Source of the DNA: Archangium lipolyticum
GTDB lineage: Bacteria > Myxococcota > Myxococcia > Myxococcales > Myxococcaceae
Direction of reading: 5' to 3'
Assembly (NCBI RefSeq): GCF_024623785.1
Contig: NZ_JANKBZ010000004.1
Location: forward strand, 1 to 64,000
Length of the DNA: 64,000 nt
This document shows, piece by piece, positions 34,201 through 41,851 of the stretch (within the stretch, counting starts at the first letter, position 1; every line of letters starts with the position of its first letter). The notes under the pieces were generated by a model that ran no database searches, had not been told where the DNA came from, and worked only from the letters and a program-made list of their open reading frames with translations. A program made the translations under genes and the position numbers.

Positions 34201-34682
34201 CGGGTACTCTCGCTCTGCTGCTCTTCCAGCCAGAAATGTCTGCCACCGCTCGCCAGGGTCCTATCGAGGAACTCCGAGAAGGAGCTCGCGATCCGCTCGC
34301 AGTATTCAGGGTCCGGAAACATCTCCCGGTAGCCGTCCATGAGGGGATAGCGCCCGTTCATCGAGTTGCCAGCATCAATCAAGACGTAGTTGCCATCTCC
34401 CACGTCGCAGAGGACGTACCAGGAGGCAGGACCACGCGAATCCTCATCCCTGCCACGGATGGCAATCCGCGCCCGGATGATTCCAGACAAGGGCAGGAAT
34501 CGATAAGGCGAGTTCGGCCGCTCGAAGAGCTCGGCACCGTTGCAATGAAGGTAGAAGGCGCGGAGTTCCGGATCCAGGCGCCAGCCCACCCGCCGCTCGA
34601 AGTCATCGAGCTGCGCGGGCGTAGCCGGTGGATTCGGAAAGTGGTCACGCGAGACCTGTTCGAGCAGGGCTTGAATCGACAT
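34197..34682 (-). CDS. SMI1/KNR4 (SUKH) family protein, likely immunity protein
   Basis: 161 aa. SUKH proteins are the most common immunity proteins of bacterial nuclease toxins. The start ATG 34682 is 3 bp past the toxin stop. The family pattern is seen as LDDFERRVGWRLDPELRAFY then LHCNGAELF...YRFLPLSGI, and a late DAGNSMNGRYPLMDGYREMF. It sits right after the HNH-like toxin gene, so neutralising that toxin in the cytoplasm is the likely job. It overlaps the ABC ATPase gene. Confidence 0.85.
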   Translation of the reverse strand: MSIQALLEQVSRDHFPNPPATPAQLDDFERRVGWRLDPELRAFYLHCNGAELFERPNSPYRFLPLSGIIRARIAIRGRDEDSRGPASWYVLCDVGDGNYVLIDAGNSMNGRYPLMDGYREMFPDPEYCERIASSFSEFLDRTLASGGRHFWLEEQQSESTR

Positions 34683-34687
34683 GGCAC

Positions 34688-35323
34688 TCAATCCACGTAG
34701 GGACGGTCGGGCCCCACCGTGTTCCAGCCATCCGCTCCGGCGTAGCAGGCAGGGTAGGCATCCGTGAACTTGTCATGGGTGTTGGGCGACACGGGAAGCA
34801 CATTCTTCTCGGAGATCGCATCACCGCCATGTGCGAGATCCCTGATGTGATGGCCATGCCAGTTGTTTCCAGCGGCATCCACGGGCCATTCCCCGAACTC
34901 CTCACCCCACTTCTTACGGAAGGCGCGCATCACGGATTCCCACTTCGCACGCTGTGCCTTCACGTTCGAAGCTTTCGGGTAATTGCAGCAACAGTGGGTG
35001 ATGGCGAGCCTCCCGCCAGCGGATACGGGGAAGAGAGCGAACCGCATTTGCCAGTCCGTCTTGATATCGGCGAGCCAGATGCAGCCCTTGAGCACGTATT
35101 CTTCCGCGGCGCACTTTCGCTGGCATCGATCCATCCAGGCCTGGCTGCACTTCCATGGGCCGTAATAAATGGTCGTCTGTACCTGACCGCCCTGCGGGCT
35201 CTGTATCGTTGGCCCTACCCACTTGTTGCCGGAGGTAGACGTTCCCGTCGCGACAGCCGGGCCGCTACTCAAGAGGGCCAACATCGCCAGGCCAGTCATC
35301 GACCCCATGCGGCCCATCGGCAT
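34688..35323 (-). CDS. Secreted HNH-like toxin candidate
   Basis: 211 aa. The ATG at 35323 shares a base with the hydrolase stop (TGATG). An N-terminal signal-like helix (MTGLAMLALLSSGPAVATG) is followed by a cysteine-rich part (Cys59, 67, 71, 81, 111-113). The C-terminus carries WHGHHIRDLAHGGD (155-168) and then NVLPVSPNTHDKFTDAYPAC, like HNH/endonuclease VII-type toxins. The SUKH gene downstream supports a toxin-immunity pair. Nuclease activity and export route are inferred. Earlier ATGs in other frames were not used. Confidence 0.7.
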   Translation of the reverse strand: MPMGRMGSMTGLAMLALLSSGPAVATGTSTSGNKWVGPTIQSPQGGQVQTTIYYGPWKCSQAWMDRCQRKCAAEEYVLKGCIWLADIKTDWQMRFALFPVSAGGRLAITHCCCNYPKASNVKAQRAKWESVMRAFRKKWGEEFGEWPVDAAGNNWHGHHIRDLAHGGDAISEKNVLPVSPNTHDKFTDAYPACYAGADGWNTVGPDRPYVD

Positions 35324-36801
35324 CAGGGCACCGGGCCTGCGAAAGAGGTGAAGAAGGGTGGACGCTTGAGGCCCTCGCCGCACTTCGGCTCGAGCCCCTC
35401 CACGCTGCCTCGGGCCACGAAGTCCGCCATCAGCGACCGCGCACAGCCGATGGCGCTCGTCCCGTGCCCCACTCCCGGCAACGTCACGTGCAGGCTGTGC
35501 GTCAGCGTGCGCTTCGCGTCCTCGGCCCACTCGGGAGGCGTCACCGGATCCAGCTCGCCCGACAGCAGCAGCACCGGCACATCCGACTTCACCGGCTCGC
35601 GGTAGTCCTTCGGTACCTCGCCGCGCGGCCAGAAGGCGCACGGCTTGAGCATGTTGCGCAGCGCCGCCTCCCCCATCCAGGTGCCCTTCGTCTCGCGGGT
35701 GATGGCCTCGTCCGTGATGAGCGGCGCATCCTCCGAGCACACCACCGACAGGAACATGCCGTGGCTCATGTTGCGGTCGAAGACGCCGCTCATGCTGTGG
35801 TGGATGGCCACCAGCGGCCTCCAGTCCCCCTGCGTCGCCCGGTCCAGCAGCAGCGGCACCAGCGACGTCGCCTCGGGCATGTAGAGCAGCGCACGCAGCA
35901 CCGCCGCCAGTCCATCGCGGGTGATGGTGACGTCCTCCGGCACTCCCGTGAGCGGGTGCTCCAGCTTCGTCTGCACCGGCGTCTGCTGGAGCTGCGTCAG
36001 CAGCGCCTCGAAGCGGCCCCGCAGGTCCGGGTAGCGCTTCGCGCACGTCGCGTCCTCCTCGCAGTTGCTGAAGAGCAGATCCAACGCGCGCTGGCTGTCC
36101 CGCGCCACGTAGAGGGGCAGCAGCAGCGACATCGGCGCCACGCCCTCGAGGATGACCGTGCGCACGTGCTCCGGGTGCTGGCGCACGTACACCAGCGCCG
36201 CCCTCGTGCCGTATGAGACACCGTAGAGGTTCAGCTTCTCGTAGCCGAGCGCCTCGCGCACCTCGTCCAGGTCGTCCATCGCGATGGGCGTCGTGTAGAG
36301 GCGTACGTCCGCGTCATACCCGGCCAGGCACTTGCGGAACTCCTGCTCGTAGAAGGTGTCGTCGAACTGCTTCGACAGCGGCGCGTCCGGTGGCACCGGA
36401 TCGCACTCGAGCGGCCGCGACTCCCCCGTGCCTCGCTGGTCCACGAAGACCACGTCCCGGTTGCGCTGGATTCGCTCCAGGATGGGCATCATCTGCCCGG
36501 CCAGCTTCGCCGCCCCCTGCCCCGGGCCTCCCGCCAGCAGCACCAGCGGGTCCGCCTCCGGCGAGGAAGCCAGCGCCGGTGCCACCACCACCTTCAGCGG
36601 AACCTTGCGCCCCTTCTTCGCGGCGCGGTCCTCCCACACCTCGTAGGTGCCGCACAGGGCCTGCCGACTCGCCCCCTCCAGCCGGCACGGTTTGAGGGCC
36701 ACCTTCCTCGCGGGCCCCGCCTCCGCACTCCGCGTACAGGCGGACAGGGACAGCAGGGCACACAGCACAGCGGGGAGGAGCCGGGATGCGGAGACCCTCA
36801 C
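35323..36801 (-). CDS. Secreted TAP-like alpha/beta hydrolase (peptidase S33 type)
   Basis: 492 aa. The start taken is GTG 36801, with GGAGAGGG 5 nt upstream, both lying within a hairpin repeat; TTG 36864 and GTG 36855 are alternatives. A lipoprotein-type signal follows (PAVLCALLSLSAC). Oxyanion motif LLAGGPGQGAAKL, nucleophile elbow GVSYGTRAAL and the C-terminal TAP domain with Asp (SGELDPVTPPEW) and His (PGVGHGTS) fit tripeptidyl/prolyl aminopeptidases. The end overlaps the toxin start. In an operon without the toxin pair it would adjoin the ABC genes directly. Confidence 0.88.
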   Translation of the reverse strand: MRVSASRLLPAVLCALLSLSACTRSAEAGPARKVALKPCRLEGASRQALCGTYEVWEDRAAKKGRKVPLKVVVAPALASSPEADPLVLLAGGPGQGAAKLAGQMMPILERIQRNRDVVFVDQRGTGESRPLECDPVPPDAPLSKQFDDTFYEQEFRKCLAGYDADVRLYTTPIAMDDLDEVREALGYEKLNLYGVSYGTRAALVYVRQHPEHVRTVILEGVAPMSLLLPLYVARDSQRALDLLFSNCEEDATCAKRYPDLRGRFEALLTQLQQTPVQTKLEHPLTGVPEDVTITRDGLAAVLRALLYMPEATSLVPLLLDRATQGDWRPLVAIHHSMSGVFDRNMSHGMFLSVVCSEDAPLITDEAITRETKGTWMGEAALRNMLKPCAFWPRGEVPKDYREPVKSDVPVLLLSGELDPVTPPEWAEDAKRTLTHSLHVTLPGVGHGTSAIGCARSLMADFVARGSVEGLEPKCGEGLKRPPFFTSFAGPVP

Positions 36802-36828
36802 CCCGTCCCTCTCCCGGAGGGAGAGGGG
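36794..36828. repeat. Interspersed hairpin repeat, copy 3 (within a gene start)
   Basis: ACCCTCACCCCGTCCCTCTC followed by CCGGAGGGAGAGGGG. Unlike copies 1, 2 and 4 it lies at the 5' end of a gene: on the minus strand it provides the ribosome-binding site GGAGAGGG and the GTG used as start of the TAP-like hydrolase. Confidence 0.8.
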
Positions 36829-36969
36829 ATGTTCGCGCAGGTCGTGCGTTCTCACAGTGTCCAAGACTTACCACCCCCGGCCTCCCCCACGCACCCCTCC
36901 TCCGGGTGGCCAGCCTGCCCCCGGAGCGGTTTGAATCACTCGGCAGACCCTCGCGTCGCTGCTAAGCCC

Positions 36970-37815
36970 ATGACCATGAAGAAGAACCGCTCCCTCCTCG
37001 TCCTCGCCACCGTCGCACTCGCCCTGCTCGCCGGCTGCGCCTCCCTGCAGCGCATGGCGAAGAACGCCTTCAAGAAGCCGCGCCTCACCTTCAAGTCCGC
37101 GCGTCTGTCCAAGGCCTCCCTCTCCGACGCCACCGTCGACCTCACCTACCAGTTGGAGAACCCCAACCCCCTCGGCCTGAGTCTGGCCTCCATCGACTAC
37201 GCCTTCTTCGTCGAGGACAAGCAGGTGGTCGCCGGCACCCCGCCCAAGGGCCTCAACATCGCCGCCCGCGGCAAGTCCGACCTCGTCTTCCCCGCCAACG
37301 TGAAGTTCGCCGACATCGTCCCCGTCGTGCAGACGTTCCTCAACAAGGACACCGCCCGCTACAAGGCCCAGGGCAGCGTCGGCATCCAGACTCCCATCGG
37401 CGTGCTGCGCTTCCCCCTGGAGCACGAGGGCGTCTTCGAGGTCCCCAAGGTTCCCCAGGTCCAGTTCGAGTCTCCTCGCATCTCCAACGTCACCCTCCAG
37501 GGCGCCACCGTGGAGTTCCCCCTCGTGGTGAGGAACCGCAACAGCTTCCCCCTCCCCGTCGGCGGCATCAGCGGCGCCCTCAAGGTGGCCGGCGCCAGTG
37601 TGGGCACCCTGTCCACCGGGGACCTCGGCCTGCTGGAGGCCGGCAGCACCCGCCAGCTCACCCTGCCCCTCAACATCAACTTCCTGCGCGCCGCCTCCGC
37701 CGCCACCGCCCTGCGCTCCGGCGGCAACGCCCAGGTGAAGCTCGAGGGCCAGCTCGTATCCGGTGGGCAGAACGTCCCCCTGGATGTCTCGCAGCTCCTG
37801 AATTTCCGGCGATAA
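36970..37815 (+). CDS. LEA type 2 / WHy-domain lipoprotein
   Basis: 281 aa. The start MTMKKNRS leads into a lipoprotein signal with lipobox LAGC (ALALLAGC). Two LEA14/WHy beta-sandwich domains follow: about 40-150 (VDLTYQLENPNPLGLSLASI) and about 170-275 (VEFPLVVRNRNSFPLPVGGI), each with the hallmark NPN/NRNSF-P pattern. Such proteins are envelope lipoproteins linked to stress or desiccation. It is divergent from the hydrolase operon. Confidence 0.88.
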   Translation: MTMKKNRSLLVLATVALALLAGCASLQRMAKNAFKKPRLTFKSARLSKASLSDATVDLTYQLENPNPLGLSLASIDYAFFVEDKQVVAGTPPKGLNIAARGKSDLVFPANVKFADIVPVVQTFLNKDTARYKAQGSVGIQTPIGVLRFPLEHEGVFEVPKVPQVQFESPRISNVTLQGATVEFPLVVRNRNSFPLPVGGISGALKVAGASVGTLSTGDLGLLEAGSTRQLTLPLNINFLRAASAATALRSGGNAQVKLEGQLVSGGQNVPLDVSQLLNFRR

Positions 37816-37913
37816 CCGGACCCGGCCGGGGGGCTGCCGGGCGGGCAAGCTCTTGAAGGTTGTTCCCCGGCGCTTCAACCGTTACGGTTGCGCGGCATTC
37901 TTCCGGGCCCCCC

Positions 37914-38306
37914 ATGCGCCGAATCCTTTTCAAGTCGAAAATCCACCGCGCGACCGTCACCCAGGCCGATCTGGATTATGAGGGTTCGGTCACGATCGAT
38001 CGCAACCTGCTGCGCGCCGCCGACATCCTCCCCTTCGAGAAGGTGGCGGTGTGGAACGTGACGCGCGGCACCCGCCTCGAGACGTACGCCCTCGAGGGCG
38101 ACGCGGGCAGCGGCGTCATCTGCATCAACGGCGCGGCCGCGCACCTCAACAAGCCGGGTGACCTCGTCATCCTCGCCACCTTCGCCGAGGTGGAGGAGCA
38201 CGAGGCCCGGGAGTGGAAGCCCACCGTCGTCTTCGTGGACGCGAAGAACCGCATCGTGCCGGGCCGGACGGAGGAGATTCCGGGTCCGGCGCGCCGCATC
38301 GCCTGA
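37914..38306 (+). CDS. panD: Aspartate 1-decarboxylase (pyruvoyl enzyme)
   Basis: 130 aa, the usual length. It makes beta-alanine for pantothenate and coenzyme A. The proenzyme self-cleaves at Gly24-Ser25 (DYEGSVTID), and the start [16 protein letters not shown] with Lys9 and the region [20 protein letters not shown] are diagnostic. ATG 37914 gives the standard N-terminus. No other pantothenate genes are nearby. Confidence 0.97.
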   Translation: MRRILFKSKIHRATVTQADLDYEGSVTIDRNLLRAADILPFEKVAVWNVTRGTRLETYALEGDAGSGVICINGAAAHLNKPGDLVILATFAEVEEHEAREWKPTVVFVDAKNRIVPGRTEEIPGPARRIA

Positions 38307-38415
38307 ACGGCGGCGGACGCTCCTACCCCCAGCCGCTTTACGCGCCCCCTCGGGCTTGCCATGTTCGTCCTCCTGTCGAGCAGGGGGGCGCCAAGGCCCC
38401 GGAGGCGAGGACGCG

Positions 38416-38859
38416 ATGAAGTCGACGTGGGCATGCGGAGGCCTGCTGCTGGTACTGGCGGGCTGTGGCACCCATCGGGAGGCCTTCCGGCCCAACCCCA
38501 ATGATGATGATCCCCTGGTGGGCTCCCTCCAGGTGGTGAAGGCCCCCCGCGTGGACCGGTGCGCGCAGCACGGCACCTCCTCGGTGCGCGGTCACTGTGA
38601 CGAGGCGAAGTACCTCGGCACCGAGTACACGCGGCGGCTGTCCGTGGGCGACGAGGTGTGCCTGGATGGTGGCTACGGCGACGAGCCGGGGCAGGCCTGC
38701 AGGGCCCGGGCGGCGGTCATCGACACGGCGCCCAACCAGGTGAAGCTCGAGGTGCGCTCGGCCACGCCGGACTCGCGCTGGTTCAACGCGGAGATGCGCC
38801 ACGCCTGGTACGAAGAGGGAGCGCTGGTGGACCTGTACCTCGCCGAGCGGGGTTATTGA
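38416..38859 (+). CDS. Hypothetical lipoprotein
   Basis: 147 aa. GGAGGCGAGG precedes ATG 38416, and LLLVLAGC (Cys17) is a good lipobox. The mature part has four cysteines and a beta-rich core (VGDEVCLDGGYGDEPGQACR) that I cannot place in a family. The EcsC-like gene starts 15 bp downstream, so they may be cotranscribed. Confidence 0.78.
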   Translation: MKSTWACGGLLLVLAGCGTHREAFRPNPNDDDPLVGSLQVVKAPRVDRCAQHGTSSVRGHCDEAKYLGTEYTRRLSVGDEVCLDGGYGDEPGQACRARAAVIDTAPNQVKLEVRSATPDSRWFNAEMRHAWYEEGALVDLYLAERGY

Positions 38860-38874
38860 GGGGAGGAGCTACAC

Positions 38875-39495
38875 ATGGCCATCTTTGACCCGATCGCCGA
38901 CAAGGTGAAGCTGCTGACGCCCTCCGAGCTGAAGAAGCTGGCGGACACGAAGCTGTCGGACCTGGTGCAGCAGGAGGTGCCGCGCTCGCGCAAGCGGGTG
39001 GCGGAGCTGGAGCAGCGCTATCCGTCGGCGGGCACGCGGGAGCGCGCCCAGCGGCTCATCGACGAGAAGAAGCACGTGGCCAGCATGGTGGGCGGCATCA
39101 GCGGCGTCTTCGGCCTGCTGGGCCTGCCGGCGGACCTGACCGTGATGGCGTGGTTGCAGCTCACGCTCCTGGTGGACCTGGCCACGCTGTACAAGGTGAA
39201 CCTGAAGAGCGAGCGGGCGCGCAACGAGCTGCTCGACCTGTACGGCTACGCGACGGGCGTGGGTCCGGTGCAGCGCTCGGGGCCGCGGGTGCTGGGAAAG
39301 GTGGCCGAGGTGCTGCTGACGAAGGGCGGCCTGCACACCCTGGGGCGGGCGATGCCGCTGGTGGCCGTGCCGGTGACGGCGTACCTCAACAACCAGCACA
39401 TCCAGAAGGTGGGAGACCACGCGGTGCGCTCCTACGAGGGCTTCGACAAGGCGCACGCCAAGACGAAGCAGGCCACCTCGCGCAAGGCGAGCTGA
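38875..39495 (+). CDS. EcsC-family protein
   Basis: 206 aa, a single EcsC-type domain. The conserved centre is a hydrophobic, helical stretch VGGISGVFGLLGLPADLTVM followed by AWLQLTLLVDLATLY, flanked by a charged N-terminal half and a basic tail. The biochemical role of EcsC proteins is unknown, though they are often membrane associated. The next gene starts straight after the stop, which argues for coupled expression. Confidence 0.82.
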   Translation: MAIFDPIADKVKLLTPSELKKLADTKLSDLVQQEVPRSRKRVAELEQRYPSAGTRERAQRLIDEKKHVASMVGGISGVFGLLGLPADLTVMAWLQLTLLVDLATLYKVNLKSERARNELLDLYGYATGVGPVQRSGPRVLGKVAEVLLTKGGLHTLGRAMPLVAVPVTAYLNNQHIQKVGDHAVRSYEGFDKAHAKTKQATSRKAS

Positions 39496-39996
39496 GTGTC
39501 CGAGCGCGCCCCCCAAATCTGTCCGCTGACGGGGGCGTACCTGCGCCCCTACTTCGAGTCGCTGCTGGTCAAGGCGGTGTCGGACGCGCACGCGGCGCGC
39601 ATGCCCCTGACGCTGCTCTGGGTGGACGCGGATGAAACCCAGGAAGGCAACGACACGCACGGGCGCGAGGCCATGGACGCGGCGCTGAGCGGGTTGGTGG
39701 ACGAGCTCGCGGCGGAGCTGGACGGGCGCGGGCCCATCGGCCGCATGGAGGGAGACGCCTTCGCGGCGAGCCTCTACGCGGTGGCGCCGTACATGGGAGA
39801 GCGGCTGGCGGAGGGGCTGCGCCGCAGGCTCGCGGCACGCACCTTCCACTCGGGCGCGGGCGACTTCCACCTCACCGTCTCCGTGGGCGTGGCGGGGCTG
39901 CGTCCCGGGGAGCCCTACGGCAACCTGCTGGAGGCGGCGGAGGCCACGTGCGTGCAGGCGAAGCAGGCGGGGCGCGACCGGGTGGTGGTCCGGTAG
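39496..39996 (+). CDS. Degenerate GGDEF-domain protein
   Basis: 166 aa from GTG 39496, directly after the EcsC stop. The sequence is a diguanylate-cyclase-like domain: CPLTGAYLRPYFESLL at the start (D-x-LTGL region), TLLWVDADETQEGN, and the C-terminal SVGVAGLRPGE...AKQAGRDRVVV. The signature loop reads GRMEGDAFA, so GGDEF has become EGDAF and cyclase activity is doubtful. It may bind nucleotide or act as a scaffold. Confidence 0.85.
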   Translation: MSERAPQICPLTGAYLRPYFESLLVKAVSDAHAARMPLTLLWVDADETQEGNDTHGREAMDAALSGLVDELAAELDGRGPIGRMEGDAFAASLYAVAPYMGERLAEGLRRRLAARTFHSGAGDFHLTVSVGVAGLRPGEPYGNLLEAAEATCVQAKQAGRDRVVVR

Positions 39997-39999
39997 CGC

Positions 40000-41637
40000 T
40001 CACTCGATGCCGAAGGCCTTCATCCGCGCCTTGAGGGTGTTGAGCGCGACCCCGAGTTCCGCCGCGGCCCGGGTCCTGTTGCCCTCGTGCTTCGCCAGGG
40101 CCTCCTGGATGTCCCGCGCCGTCAGGTCCCCGGGGCGCTTGCGCACGGACGGGGGCATCTCCACACCGGGCAGGGTCGTCCTCGGCGAGGCCATGGAGAG
40201 CGGACCGCCGAACCCCAGCTCCCGTTGCTCCAGGTAGGACGTCACCGCCTCCAGGGTGACGATGACGCGCTGGCGCTCGATTCCCTCCAGCAGCTGCTGC
40301 GCCGCCTCGCGGGCCACCACCGTCTTCACCGTCGACTCCAACTCACGGATCTGCCCCGGCCAGTCCGCCCGCTGCAGGAAGGCGATGGCGTCCCGCGTGA
40401 GCTCCGCGTCGTACTGCTGCTCGACCTTGAGGCGGTGCAGGAAGGACTCCACCAGGCGGGGGATGTCCTCGCGCCGCTCCTCGAGCGTGGGGAGGATGAT
40501 GAAGTCCCCCGCCGCGAGCCGCTGCGCCAGGTCCGGCCTCAGCCCCGTCTGCCGCAGGGGCACCTTGGACGCGGAGATGAGCCGGAAGCGCGGCGGCGGC
40601 TCGCGGAAGTCCGCGGGAGCCCCCAGTGGCGCGAAGCTGCCCGTGCCCTCCAGCACGTCCACGAGGAAGTCCTGCGCGATGGCCGGCAGGAACTCCACCT
40701 CGTCCAGGAAGAGGGTCCCCCCGTTGGCGCTGTAGAGCTTGCCCACCCGGGGCAGTGCGTCCGTGAAGGCGCCCTTCACGTGCCCGAGCAGCTCACTGGA
40801 GAGCGCCGACGAGTCCTGCGGCAGCCGCCCGCAGTTGAGGATGACGAAGTTGCCGTCCAGCCCGCTGCGGCTGTGGATCTCCCGCGCGATGAACGTCTTC
40901 CCCGTGCCCGAGTCCCCTCGCAGGAACACCGGCAGGTGGTGGTGGGCACACCGGTCGATGGCGCGCTCGAGCTGGGCCGTGACGGCCGAGACCGCCTGCT
41001 TCACGCGAGCACCCGCCACCAACCCCTGGGGCACCTCCGCCAGCAGGGTGATGCGGCTCTTGCCGTTGCCGAGCAACACCACGTCCCCGGCCTCCAGCAC
41101 CCAGTCGTGCGAGGGCCCCATGCGTTGGAAGCGCAGGCGCTCATCGCTCGAGACCCGCGCCTCCTCCCGCCCCATGAAGCTCCCGTTCCTCGAGTTGAGA
41201 TCCCTGTACACCCAGCGGTGATCCTCGCGGAACGACAGGCGCCCGTGCTGCCGCGACACCGCGTCGTGGGAGAAGACCACCGTGGACTCGGGCGCCCGCC
41301 CGAACACGTAGGACCGGTCCGGGTACAGCGGCACCGTCAGATCCTCGAGGCCCTCGCGCTGCACCAGGAGCGCCTTGGGCTCCAGATAGGCCGCGTCCCA
41401 GTTGCCCGGCAGCAACCGTGTCTCCGTGCCGCTCTCCGTGGCCCGGGACTCACGCCCCAACCGCTCGTTGCGCGTGTCCGCCGAGAGCTCCCGCGACTCG
41501 GAAGACGCCGCCGGGGAGGACGCCCCCCCGGTCACCGTCTGGACGGACTGGAAGGTCCTGCTGCGAGAAGGTCGGCCCGGGGGCGAGTGCTGCTCCTTTT
41601 CTGCTCCTTCGTGCGACTTGTCGTCCCGGCTCGCCAT
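40000..41637 (-). CDS. FHA-domain sigma-54 enhancer-binding regulator
   Basis: 545 aa. A disordered Ser/Arg-rich start (1-80) is followed by an FHA phosphothreonine-binding domain (about 100-175; GR at 113-114, SRQH, LNSRNGS), a sigma-54 AAA+ domain (about 215-455) and a Fis-type HTH (about 505-545, KHEGNRTRAAAELGVALNTL). Walker A is GDSGTGKT (241-248) and Walker B GGTLFLDEVE. The sigma-54 contact loop reads GAFTDA (289-294) in place of GAFTGA. The FHA domain suggests control by Ser/Thr kinases. It is divergent from an FHA-FGE gene with a sigma-54 promoter. Confidence 0.95.
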   Translation of the reverse strand: MASRDDKSHEGAEKEQHSPPGRPSRSRTFQSVQTVTGGASSPAASSESRELSADTRNERLGRESRATESGTETRLLPGNWDAAYLEPKALLVQREGLEDLTVPLYPDRSYVFGRAPESTVVFSHDAVSRQHGRLSFREDHRWVYRDLNSRNGSFMGREEARVSSDERLRFQRMGPSHDWVLEAGDVVLLGNGKSRITLLAEVPQGLVAGARVKQAVSAVTAQLERAIDRCAHHHLPVFLRGDSGTGKTFIAREIHSRSGLDGNFVILNCGRLPQDSSALSSELLGHVKGAFTDALPRVGKLYSANGGTLFLDEVEFLPAIAQDFLVDVLEGTGSFAPLGAPADFREPPPRFRLISASKVPLRQTGLRPDLAQRLAAGDFIILPTLEERREDIPRLVESFLHRLKVEQQYDAELTRDAIAFLQRADWPGQIRELESTVKTVVAREAAQQLLEGIERQRVIVTLEAVTSYLEQRELGFGGPLSMASPRTTLPGVEMPPSVRKRPGDLTARDIQEALAKHEGNRTRAAAELGVALNTLKARMKAFGIE

Positions 41638-41666
41638 CCTGCCCCTTCAGTGTGTCCGTGGCGCTA

Positions 41667-41694
41667 CTGTCACGATTGATAGCAGTTTTGACAG
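41667..41694. promoter_or_regulatory. Dyad CTGTCA-N16-TGACAG, candidate enhancer site
   Basis: The two 6-bp arms (41667-41672, 41689-41694) lie in the divergent region, about 90-115 bp upstream of the sigma-54 promoter at 41780, a normal distance for an activator binding site, and close to the activator gene's own start. Assignment to the activator is inferred. Confidence 0.4.
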
Positions 41695-41779
41695 GCTGCC
41701 GCTGGGGGGCACGTCAGGAGGGGGGTGGAAGATGCGTCCAAGTGCCCGGAGCCACGAGGTCCGAGGAAAGACGTTCCGC

Positions 41780-41795
41780 TGGCACGCCACGTGCT
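41780..41795 (+). promoter_or_regulatory. Sigma-54 promoter TGGCAC-N5-GTGCT
   Basis: TGGCAC (-24) and GTGCT (-12) fit the consensus TGGCAC-N5-TTGCW with one mismatch and keep the GG-N10-GC spacing. It lies 56 bp before the start of the FHA-FGE gene and opposite an FHA sigma-54 activator gene. Confidence 0.72.
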
Positions 41796-41851
41796 TTAGA
41801 GCAGCGCCGGCAAGCCGGATGGACCGGCCCCTCCTCCACCCAGGAGCACGC

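Noticed and set aside
34688-36046. 452-aa reading of the toxin frame
   Set aside because: The upstream part is a shadow of the TAP-like hydrolase gene on the same strand in another frame; the toxin begins at 35323 with a TGATG overlap.
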